Below are positions 42,562-49,864 of a stretch of 64,000 nucleotides of DNA, piece by piece. Both the position numbers and the translations under genes were made by a program. The DNA is taken from assembly GCA_003170295.1 (NCBI GenBank), contig PNAJ01000094.1:1-64000 (forward strand), read 5' to 3'. Position 1 is the first letter of the stretch. The number at the start of each line of letters is the position of its first letter. The stretch comes from Bryobacterales bacterium. GTDB taxonomy: Bacteria; Acidobacteriota; Terriglobia; Bryobacterales; Bryobacteraceae. The notes below the pieces were generated by a model. That model had not been told where the DNA came from. It made no database searches and saw nothing but the letters and a program-made list of their open reading frames with translations.

Positions 42562-45033
42562 CTATTCCTGCCGCAGCGCGAGCGTTGGATCGATCCGCGC
42601 CGCCCGCCGCGCCGGCAGCCAGCATGCCGCGATCATCACAACCGCAAGAATGACCGGAATGCTCAGAAAAATCGCCGGATCGTGCGGACTCACGCCAACT
42701 ACGAAACCGCTCAGTACCCGGCTCGCGAAGAATGCAATTCCCAGTCCCACGCCGACGCCGATGGCGGTAAACACCAGCCCTTGGCCCAGAATCATTCGCA
42801 ACACGTCGCCCGGCTTCGCCCCCACCGCCATCCGGATTCCGATCTCGCGTGTCCTCCGGCTGACCGCGTACGCTACCACGCCATAAAGCCCGATCACCGC
42901 CAGCAGCAGACCCATCAGCCCCACCGCCGTGACGATTTGCATTGTGATGCGCGGCCCCAGCATCGCCTTCGCGTCATAGAACGCCTCCATCGACCGCACA
43001 CTGAACACCGGCATATCGGGATTGACCCCGCGCACAGCATCGCGAATCGCACCGGCCATCGTCGTCGGATCGCCCCGCGTCCGAACATGCATCGTGACAT
43101 GCGGATCGTAGTCCTGCGTGAACGGCATCCATAGAAACGGTTCCGGCGGCTCAGCCCAATATAAATAGATACCCGTCTTCGCGATCCCGACAATCTGCAC
43201 CAGCGGTCCATTCGCGTTGTCGAGCCGCATCTGCGCACCCAATGCATCGCGATTCGGAAACAGCTTCTTAGCCACCGTATCGTTAATGATCACGACCCGC
43301 GGCGATCCCGCCGTATCGCGCCTATCGAACGTGCGCCCCCGCAGGATCTTGGTCTCCATCACGCTGAAATAGCGATCGTCAACAATGTTGGCGAACGCGA
43401 AAGGCCTCTCTTCGCCCGCGCGCCCCTGGTAGCCGTCCACCACCAGGCTCCGCGTGCCCACATCGCTTCCGAACGGATAATTGCGCGCCAGTGTGGCGTC
43501 GGTCACTCCCGGCAGCTCCCTCACACGCGCGATGAGAGCCTTGTAAAACTCGCGCGATTTCGCCTCGTCGTAACGGATCAGGCTCGGATTAAAGGAAACC
43601 AGAAGCGTATGGTCCATCCGAAATCCCGGGTCCATCTTCCGCGCCGCCGCGAACCCCCGCACGAACATTCCGGACGCGACCAGCAGCACCACCGACAACG
43701 CCAGTTGCACGCTCACTAAAATGTTGCGCCCGGCGAGCCGCCCGCGCCAAAAACCCGGCCGCCCTGGACCTTGATCGCTGGCTTTGATCGTCGTATTCAA
43801 GTCCATGCGCGTGCTCCGCAGCGCAGGCAGCAAACCGAAAATGATCCCCGTCGCAATCGACAGCACCAGGCTGAACACCAGCAGCCGCGAATCCATCCGG
43901 ATCCCCAAGTCAATCGGATAATCGAGCGGCAATTTGATCGACTGGAAGAAGCGCACGCCGGCATATCCCACGCCCACTCCCGCCGCGCCGCCCAGCATCG
44001 CGAGCAGCATACTCTCGGTCAGCAATTGCCGTACGAGAGTACCGCGCCCCGCTCCGATCGCCATGCGAATCGCGATCTCCTTCACCCGCGACGTTCCCCG
44101 AGCCAGCAATAAATTCGCGACGTTCGCGCACGCGATCAATAACACCAGCCCGGTGATCCCCAGCAGCGTCACGCTGAGAATCGCATCCACCGTGTCGCGC
44201 TCGATCCGATCTTGCAGATAGCTCAAAACCGTGAATGTCCGCTCGCGATTCGAGTCCGGATACTGCGCCGCCAGCGCATGCGCGATGGTCGTCAACTCCG
44301 CCTGCGCGGTCTTGATGCTTACGCCCGGCTTCAACCGCGCGTATATATTGAGCGGCTTCAGCTTCCGCGAAGTGAGGAAATCTGCTTCCGTGATCATCGG
44401 CCCCGCCTGGCGATACGAATTCACCGGCACATAGAAGTCCGCCTGGACATACGGCTCCGGCCCGCTGAAATCCTGCGCGGTGACGCCAATGACCGTGAAC
44501 TCCGCTCCATTCAGACGCAGCCTGCGCCCCGCAACGTTCGGATCGGAGCTGAAATAACGCTCCCATAATGAGTGGCTGATCACCGTGACCAGATCCGTGC
44601 TCCCCGGCCGATCCTCCTCCGGGCGAAATCCGCGCCCGATCGGAATCTCAATCCCCAGCCCCGAGAAAAAATTCCCACTCACCATGTAGCCCAGCGTCAT
44701 TTGCGGCAGCGCCTCGCGGCTCGCACTGATCCCCGCCGGGAGTGTGTCGTACGACACCACACTCTCAAAGGTCCGTGTCTGGTCCCGGAGATCGGCGTAA
44801 TCGGGATAAGAAACGTCGGTCAGCGGAGCGTCCGGCATCGTGGCCCGCAGCGCGACAATCGAGCTTGAGTTCTTCACCGGCAGCGGCCGAAACAGGATCG
44901 CATCCACAAAACTGAACATTGCCGCATTGGCGCCAATGCCCAGCGCGATCGATAGCATCGCGATGAATGTGAATCCAGGACTCTTCCGCAGAGTCCGAAA
45001 CGCGTAGCGAAGGTCTCCCAAGAGCGTGCGCAT
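42562..45033 (-). CDS. ADOP-family MacB/FtsX-type ABC permease
   Basis: An 823-residue permease of the same family as the one at 27.7 kb but without the soluble prefix. It opens D-L-R-Y-A-F-R-T-L-R-K-S-P-G-F-T and runs through two MacB-like periplasmic domains and two sets of three helices (A-C-A-N-V-A-N-L-L-L-A-R-G, R-E-I-G-I-R-M-A-V-G-A) to D-P-T-L-A-L-R. No ATPase is encoded nearby. TATAAC ends 5 nt before ATG 45033, suggesting leaderless transcription. The substrate is unknown. Confidence 0.88.
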   Translation of the reverse strand: MRTLLGDLRYAFRTLRKSPGFTFIAMLSIALGIGANAAMFSFVDAILFRPLPVKNSSSIVALRATMPDAPLTDVSYPDYADLRDQTRTFESVVSYDTLPAGISASREALPQMTLGYMVSGNFFSGLGIEIPIGRGFRPEEDRPGSTDLVTVISHSLWERYFSSDPNVAGRRLRLNGAEFTVIGVTAQDFSGPEPYVQADFYVPVNSYRQAGPMITEADFLTSRKLKPLNIYARLKPGVSIKTAQAELTTIAHALAAQYPDSNRERTFTVLSYLQDRIERDTVDAILSVTLLGITGLVLLIACANVANLLLARGTSRVKEIAIRMAIGAGRGTLVRQLLTESMLLAMLGGAAGVGVGYAGVRFFQSIKLPLDYPIDLGIRMDSRLLVFSLVLSIATGIIFGLLPALRSTRMDLNTTIKASDQGPGRPGFWRGRLAGRNILVSVQLALSVVLLVASGMFVRGFAAARKMDPGFRMDHTLLVSFNPSLIRYDEAKSREFYKALIARVRELPGVTDATLARNYPFGSDVGTRSLVVDGYQGRAGEERPFAFANIVDDRYFSVMETKILRGRTFDRRDTAGSPRVVIINDTVAKKLFPNRDALGAQMRLDNANGPLVQIVGIAKTGIYLYWAEPPEPFLWMPFTQDYDPHVTMHVRTRGDPTTMAGAIRDAVRGVNPDMPVFSVRSMEAFYDAKAMLGPRITMQIVTAVGLMGLLLAVIGLYGVVAYAVSRRTREIGIRMAVGAKPGDVLRMILGQGLVFTAIGVGVGLGIAFFASRVLSGFVVGVSPHDPAIFLSIPVILAVVMIAACWLPARRAARIDPTLALRQE

Positions 45034-45144
45034 GAGAGGTTATACGCGCGCCCCGCCTTCAAGGTTCCCGCGAAGCTTCCTCAACGGTTCGCGGCTCAAG
45101 GCTACACGCAACCGCCATGCGTAAGCATGCGGACAGGCGTGAAG

Positions 45145-46278
45145 TTAAAGGTTCCCCCGCAGCCCCTGTTCCCGCTCAATCGCCTCGAAAAGCGCCCGAA
45201 AGTTGCCCTTCCCAAAGCTCCGGCTGCCTTTTCGCTGGATTACTTCATAAAACAGCGTCGGCCGGTCCTCCACCGGACGCGTGAAGATTTGCAGCATGTA
45301 CCCTTCATCGTCGCGGTCGACCAGAATCCCCAATTCCTCCAGCCGCTCCAGAGGCTCGTCAATCTTGCCGACACGCGCCGTCAGTTCGCGGTAATAAGAA
45401 CTCGGCACCTTCAGAAAGTCGACCCCCTGATCGCGCAGCCGCGTCACCGTTTCGATGATGTTCCCCGTGCCCAGTGCAATGTGTTGCACTCCAGGCCCCC
45501 CGTAAAAGTCCAGATACTCCTCGATCTGCGACTTCTTCCTTCCCTCCGCCGGTTCATTGATCGGAAATTTGATTCGCCCATTGCCATTCGACATCACCTT
45601 GGACATCAACGCCGAGTATTCCGTGGAAATGTCCTTGTCGTCGAAGGTCTGATAGAGCTTGAATCCCATCACGTCTTCGTAAAAATGGACCCACGTGTTC
45701 ATCTGGTTCCATCCGACGTTGCCGACCATGTGATCGACATATTTGAGGCCCGTCGGACGCGACACTGTATCGGGTCCGCCCACAGCAACAAATCCCGGCA
45801 GGAACGATCCCTTGAAATCGCGCCTCTCGACGAACGTATGCAGCGTGTCTCCGTAAGCCGCGATCGACGCCATGCGCACCTCGCCCGAATCATCGCGCAA
45901 AGTAAACGGCTCCCGCACCCCGCGCGCCCCGCGCTTGGTAGTCTCGCGATAAGCCGCATCCGCGTCGTCGACCGAGAGAGCGATATCGCGCACGCCATCG
46001 CCATGCAAGCTAACAAGCCGCGCAATCTCATGCCCCGCCCGCACAGCAGTCGTAAGGACAAACCGAATCTGTCCCTGCTCCAAAACATAACTCGCCCGAT
46101 CACGCGACCCGGTCTCAGGCCCCGAGTATCCCGTCAGCGTCATCCCAAACGCCGACCGGTAATAATGCGCGGCTTGTCTTGCGTTCCCGACATAAAACTC
46201 GACGAAGTCCATCCCCTTCAAAGGCAGAAAATCCTGCGCAATGCCGGCGACTGGCTCCTGGCTACTTGCTACCGACAT
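45145..46278 (-). CDS. hppD: 4-hydroxyphenylpyruvate dioxygenase
   Basis: A 377-residue non-haem iron enzyme that turns 4-hydroxyphenylpyruvate into homogentisate in tyrosine degradation. The iron ligands are H183 (V-D-H-M-V-G-N), H266 (V-Q-H-I-A-L-G) and E345 (F-Y-E-V-I-Q-R), with G-K-G-N-F-R-A-L-F-E-A-I-E-R-E-Q closing the active site. The size fits bacterial enzymes. ATG 46278 has AAGGAG about 10 nt upstream. It follows the aminotransferase gene by 39 nt, and the pair would make and oxidise 4-hydroxyphenylpyruvate. Homogentisate dioxygenase is not in the window. Confidence 0.95.
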   Translation of the reverse strand: MSVASSQEPVAGIAQDFLPLKGMDFVEFYVGNARQAAHYYRSAFGMTLTGYSGPETGSRDRASYVLEQGQIRFVLTTAVRAGHEIARLVSLHGDGVRDIALSVDDADAAYRETTKRGARGVREPFTLRDDSGEVRMASIAAYGDTLHTFVERRDFKGSFLPGFVAVGGPDTVSRPTGLKYVDHMVGNVGWNQMNTWVHFYEDVMGFKLYQTFDDKDISTEYSALMSKVMSNGNGRIKFPINEPAEGRKKSQIEEYLDFYGGPGVQHIALGTGNIIETVTRLRDQGVDFLKVPSSYYRELTARVGKIDEPLERLEELGILVDRDDEGYMLQIFTRPVEDRPTLFYEVIQRKGSRSFGKGNFRALFEAIEREQGLRGNL

Positions 46279-46317
46279 AAAATTCGTCTCCTTTTCCTCA
46301 ACCCGCACCCCGCCGCT

Positions 46318-47445
46318 CTACCGAGCCGCGACCACAGGGAGCGGTGCCCCGCATTCCGCGCCGACGCCGAATTCGCGACACGCATCGAGAAGCATCCGAT
46401 TTTCTTCGTCCGTCCCCGTCGAAATCCGCACACAATGCGGCAACCCGAACGCGCCGAGCGGACGCACAATCACGCCCTTCCGTAACAACTCTTCCGTCAG
46501 CGATTTAGCCGCCTCCGCGCTATCCAGCGGCACCATCACAAAATTAGCCTCCGACGGAATCACCTCGAACCCCATCTCGCGCAGCGATTTGCCAATCGTC
46601 CGCAGCCCGCGCGCATTCAATTCGAGCGCTTTCTCGACGAACTCCCTATCGTCAAGCGCGGCGATGCCGGCAATCTGCGCGAGGCCGCTAGGCTCAAACG
46701 GCAGCTTCACTTTGAGCAGGTTCGCGATCAATTCCTCGTGCGCAAATCCATACCCGATCCGCAGCCCCGCCAGCCCATAAATCTTAGAAAATGTCCGCAG
46801 CGTGATGACATTGTCGTAGCGATAATGCATCGAATCCGGATATCTTGGCCGGTCCTTGGCGTACTCGAAATAAGCCTCGTCCAGAATGATCAGCACGCGC
46901 TGCGGAACATACCGGTAAAACTCATCAAACTCGTCCTTGGAAAAAATCGTCCCCGTCGGATTATTCGGATTCGCCAGATAAATGATCTTGGTATTCTCCG
47001 TGATCGCCCCAGCGATCGCCTCTAGATCGTAATGCCAGTCGCGGTAAGGAACCGTGCGATACGCAACTCCCCGCGACCGCGCCAGCACCTGAAATCCGAT
47101 AAACGCCGCCTCAGTAGTCAGCACCTCGTCGTCATCGCAAAGGAACGCGCGAATGATCCCCGACATAATGGAATCAGACCCGCTCCCCGCAATCACGTTC
47201 TGGACTTTAAGATGGAACTCCCGCGCCAGCCGCACCCGCAAATCGAGCCCGCCGTTCGGATAATAGTTCAACCCGCCAAGATTCCGAGCAATCGCGGCCA
47301 CCGCAAGAGGCGAAGGCCCCAGCGGATTCTCATTAGAAGCAAGCTTGGCAACCCGAGTAAGCCCATAAGTCCGCCGCACATCCTCAATAGAGCGCCCAGG
47401 CTCATAAGGCCGCAAATTCTCGATATAAGGAGGTACCAGCGCCAT
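46318..47445 (-). CDS. hisC: Histidinol-phosphate / aromatic aminotransferase
   Basis: A 375-residue fold-type I PLP aminotransferase. The Schiff-base Lys is K221 (T-F-S-K-I-Y-G-L-A-G), with N-P-N-N-P-T-G at 159-165 and D189-E-A-Y192 around the cofactor. By sequence it belongs with HisC, which acts in histidine synthesis. Beside hppD and away from his genes, it may rather transaminate tyrosine. Its last nine residues (A-P-L-P-V-V-A-A-R) and stop come from a 26-bp dispersed repeat. TATTAT lies 6 nt before ATG 47445, pointing to a leaderless mRNA at the operon head. Confidence 0.85.
   Translation of the reverse strand: MALVPPYIENLRPYEPGRSIEDVRRTYGLTRVAKLASNENPLGPSPLAVAAIARNLGGLNYYPNGGLDLRVRLAREFHLKVQNVIAGSGSDSIMSGIIRAFLCDDDEVLTTEAAFIGFQVLARSRGVAYRTVPYRDWHYDLEAIAGAITENTKIIYLANPNNPTGTIFSKDEFDEFYRYVPQRVLIILDEAYFEYAKDRPRYPDSMHYRYDNVITLRTFSKIYGLAGLRIGYGFAHEELIANLLKVKLPFEPSGLAQIAGIAALDDREFVEKALELNARGLRTIGKSLREMGFEVIPSEANFVMVPLDSAEAAKSLTEELLRKGVIVRPLGAFGLPHCVRISTGTDEENRMLLDACREFGVGAECGAPLPVVAAR
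46319..46344 (+). repeat. 26-bp dispersed repeat, copy 2
   Basis: It matches 40881-40906 with one mismatch. Read on the minus strand it encodes the last residues and the stop codon of the aminotransferase gene. Confidence 0.7.
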
Positions 47446-48220
47446 CGCCTAATAATAGCACCACCAATAAGTGGTTGTTATTTAGATCTTGTAGGGCGGC
47501 CAATATTGGCTGCAGCCGCCTTCTAGGTGGCTTCTGTGGGCTGACGCTACCTTGCCCGGGTTGTGTTCTTCTAATCTCCCTCAAGGAGGCACAGTTTGGC
47601 TGTGCGAAAAGTCGTGCGCGACCGGCTGACTTGTTAGATCAACCGGCCGCCAGTGATTTGAGCTGCCTCTTGCAAGGGAACTATACATCCCGAGCTGTAA
47701 ACAACCCTCTGAAATCCGGCTTTTACCCCGAATGTTATGAGATCGACCCCAAGGTCCCTCCGCTTCCAGAGGGCTCAGGACCACCGTAATACGACATTCC
47801 GCGGCCGCCAAAAAACTGTCAAAAGAGCCCCGATTGCGACTCCTTCTGATTGGAGCGTACACGAAGGGCAAACAAGGCAGGTTCACGCCAAGGCGCAAAG
47901 CTCACAAAGCAAAAGAGATATAATCTGCGATGGGCGGGAAATGGAACATCATCTCGCGGCGAAAGACCTACTGCTTAATAAACGCCCGATGCGCATCGCG
48001 GATGACCTCGTCAGTAGCAACCAGCCGCCAGCGGAGAAAGGGGTGCGGGGAAAGGGGCGGCGACGCTGCCGGTACCATTAACCTCTACACTGCGCGACTG
48101 ATCGGGCGGAATCGGCCGATGCGGATATTGAGATGACCAGGCGCAAAGCATTTCCGGCCATTCTACGACTACGGGACCGTAGCTACAGAAAACCGATTGA
48201 GTAAGTGCAGTGGAAGGCCC
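47446..48220. other. Long gene-poor stretch with hairpins
   Basis: No convincing gene. It holds a minus-orientation copy of the family B repeat (47486-47531) and a GCACAG/CTGTGC hairpin (47589-47605). A 114-codon frame at 47737-48081 is basic and low in protein character and is not called. Confidence 0.5.
47486..47531 (-). repeat. Dispersed hairpin repeat, family B copy 3
   Basis: On the minus strand this reads AAGGCGGCTGC, a gap of a few bases, then ATTGGCCGCCC and ACAAGA. It matches the copies at 53881-53953 and 56122-56191 in their central part. Confidence 0.6.
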
Positions 48221-48733
48221 TTAGGGCTTTGCGGACGGCGGCTGCCAGAGCTCAATCTTATTCCCATCCAGGTCATAGATCCAGGCAAAGCGACCGTAGG
48301 ATTCATCCATTCGTTTGGCGTCAATCTTTACTCCCTCTTGTTTTAAGCGGTCGAGCAAAGCATCCAGATCGTCCACGATGTAGTTGACCATGAACGGTTG
48401 CGTGGCTGGGAAATAGTCACTGGAGGCGGAAAAAACAGTCCAAACTGTAACGTGTTCCTTTTGCGGGTCGTCGTGTTCGCGCCACGGAAGCATCGCGCCA
48501 TGGCCTTTGTCAGCGAGTCCAAGATGCTTCGAATACCATTCGCGCATCTGATCGCGATTAGCGGATTTGAAGAAGACACCGCCGATTCCAAGGATGCGCC
48601 CGCGCTGCTCCATTTTGACGGGCGGCTTCGACTTTTCAGGTTGCGGAGATTGCACTTCCTGTCCTCCTTTTAAGCAGGCCGAGATGAGCAACAGCGAGCC
48701 GAGCGCAATTGTGCTCCAGGGTATTCCTTGCAT
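48221..48733 (-). CDS. VOC/glyoxalase-domain lipoprotein
   Basis: A 170-residue protein with a lipoprotein signal (I-A-L-G-S-L-L-L-I-S-A-C, lipidation Cys 20) and then one vicinal-oxygen-chelate domain: I-G-G-V-F-F-K-S-A-N, M-V-N-Y-I-V-D-D-L-D-A-L-L and D-L-D-G-N-K-I-E-L-W-Q-P. VOC enzymes include glyoxalases and dioxygenases, usually cytosolic, so membrane-anchored export is unusual. ATG 48733 lies 6 nt after a perfect TATAAT. The longer open frame to 48955 lacks export character. The reaction is unknown. Confidence 0.78.
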   Translation of the reverse strand: MQGIPWSTIALGSLLLISACLKGGQEVQSPQPEKSKPPVKMEQRGRILGIGGVFFKSANRDQMREWYSKHLGLADKGHGAMLPWREHDDPQKEHVTVWTVFSASSDYFPATQPFMVNYIVDDLDALLDRLKQEGVKIDAKRMDESYGRFAWIYDLDGNKIELWQPPSAKP

Positions 48734-49237
48734 GTGTGGATTATATACAAGTTTCGATTCGAATGGAGAAAACGGTTCGCTCAAGGTTCGCCGCGATTCA
48801 CCCTTTCTAAATCGCGCATGAGGTCTCGAACTGGCTTGGCATCGCCCGTAGAGAACCAGGCTTGCGGGATCGCAAAGTATCCCAGATTGCGTGTTCATCG
48901 GCACGAGGCGGATGACTCCTCGAAAACGCCGTAGGCATCCGCAAAATAGTGCCATCCTCGTCGCCCTACTAGCCGTTGCGTAAAGGACCGCTTGCGGGGG
49001 CGGCGACGCCGGCAGCCCTTGTCCCCGCCCAGCGCTCCGAGTCTCAGTTGACTGGATTGATCAACACTACGCCGTTTGGGACGAGCTAATCTTCTGATAT
49101 CTTCGACGTGCCTACCAATAAGGTTTGTGCAGCGAAATGTGGTCCAAACTCGGGATGTGGTCATGATCCTGAATGAAGACCTCGGCTGCCCACTCGAGGC
49201 CGGTTTTGAGGTGCTCACCGATGGTACACGGGCCGGA
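48734..49237. other. Gene-poor stretch
   Basis: Apart from the TATAAT promoter at its left end (minus strand, 48740-48745), nothing was recognised. Frames of up to about 130 codons are Arg/Ser-rich shadows with no start signal or motif. Confidence 0.4.
48740..48745 (-). promoter_or_regulatory. -10 box of a leaderless promoter for the VOC lipoprotein
   Basis: On the minus strand a consensus TATAAT is followed by exactly 6 nt and the ATG at 48733, so transcription would start on the A of the start codon. No -35 consensus or ribosome binding site is seen. Confidence 0.55.
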
Positions 49238-49789
49238 TTATCGGCTTGTCTTCGTCCGCATCCGCTCGTAGCGTAGCGCGACCGATCCATTGGAGTAGGA
49301 CTTGCACTCTGTCAACTTGAAGTCGCGCTGCGGGAACTTGCCCGGGAAGCCGGGGATGCCATCGCCTAACAGGACAGGACCAACGCCGATGAAGAGTTCG
49401 TCCACCAAATCCTCTTGCAGGAAACTGCGGCACAACTCGCCCCCGCCGCCCAGGTAGATGTCTTTCCCTTTGCGGCGCTTTAGCTTTCTCACGAAGGCTG
49501 TCAGAGATCCGCTCACGACTTCGAATCCGTCGCGTTTGCCCGGCTTCCAGCGTCGCGAGAATACGTAGTTGGAGATGCCCGGCATCTCCGGCATCTCGCC
49601 ACTCTCGCGCATTTCCGCCGTGGCAGCCGCTGTCTTGCGGCCCATGATGGTGGTGTCGATCTTGGCGAAGAAGTCTGCCATCAGCGCTTCGCCTTCTTTG
49701 TCTATCACCAGATAATCCATGGCGCCGTTCCGTCGCGCAATATAGCCGTCGATGCTGATTCCGAATCCCAGGATGACTTTCCGTGGCAT
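49238..49789 (-). CDS. Dihydrofolate reductase-like (RibD C-terminal fold) protein
   Basis: A 183-residue reductase-fold protein of the RibD_C/DHFR-like group: V-I-L-G-F-G-I-S-I-D-G-Y-I-A at the N-terminus, T-T-I-M-G-R-K-T, Y-L-G-G-G-G-E-L-C-R-S-F-L and D-E-L-F-I-G-V-G-P-V-L-L-G-D-G-I-P. Such single-domain relatives of YyaP/DfrA bind NADPH, but their substrates are mostly unknown. ATG 49789 has AGGAGC upstream; the longer frame to 49849 is not supported. It stands alone between two gene-poor gaps. Confidence 0.82.
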   Translation of the reverse strand: MPRKVILGFGISIDGYIARRNGAMDYLVIDKEGEALMADFFAKIDTTIMGRKTAAATAEMRESGEMPEMPGISNYVFSRRWKPGKRDGFEVVSGSLTAFVRKLKRRKGKDIYLGGGGELCRSFLQEDLVDELFIGVGPVLLGDGIPGFPGKFPQRDFKLTECKSYSNGSVALRYERMRTKTSR

Positions 49790-49864
49790 GCCGCGCTCCT
49801 GCCTTATTGTGCTACGAATTCTGTGTGCGTGGCCGCCACAAGGAAACAAGCTGGCCCGCGATTT

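Noticed and set aside
45127-46485. 452-codon frame on the plus strand opposite hppD
   Set aside because: Arg/His-rich with no motif; it is the complement shadow of the hppD and hisC genes.
47737-48081. 114-codon plus-strand frame in the gene-poor stretch
   Set aside because: Arg/Ser/Gln-rich, no ribosome binding site, no motif.
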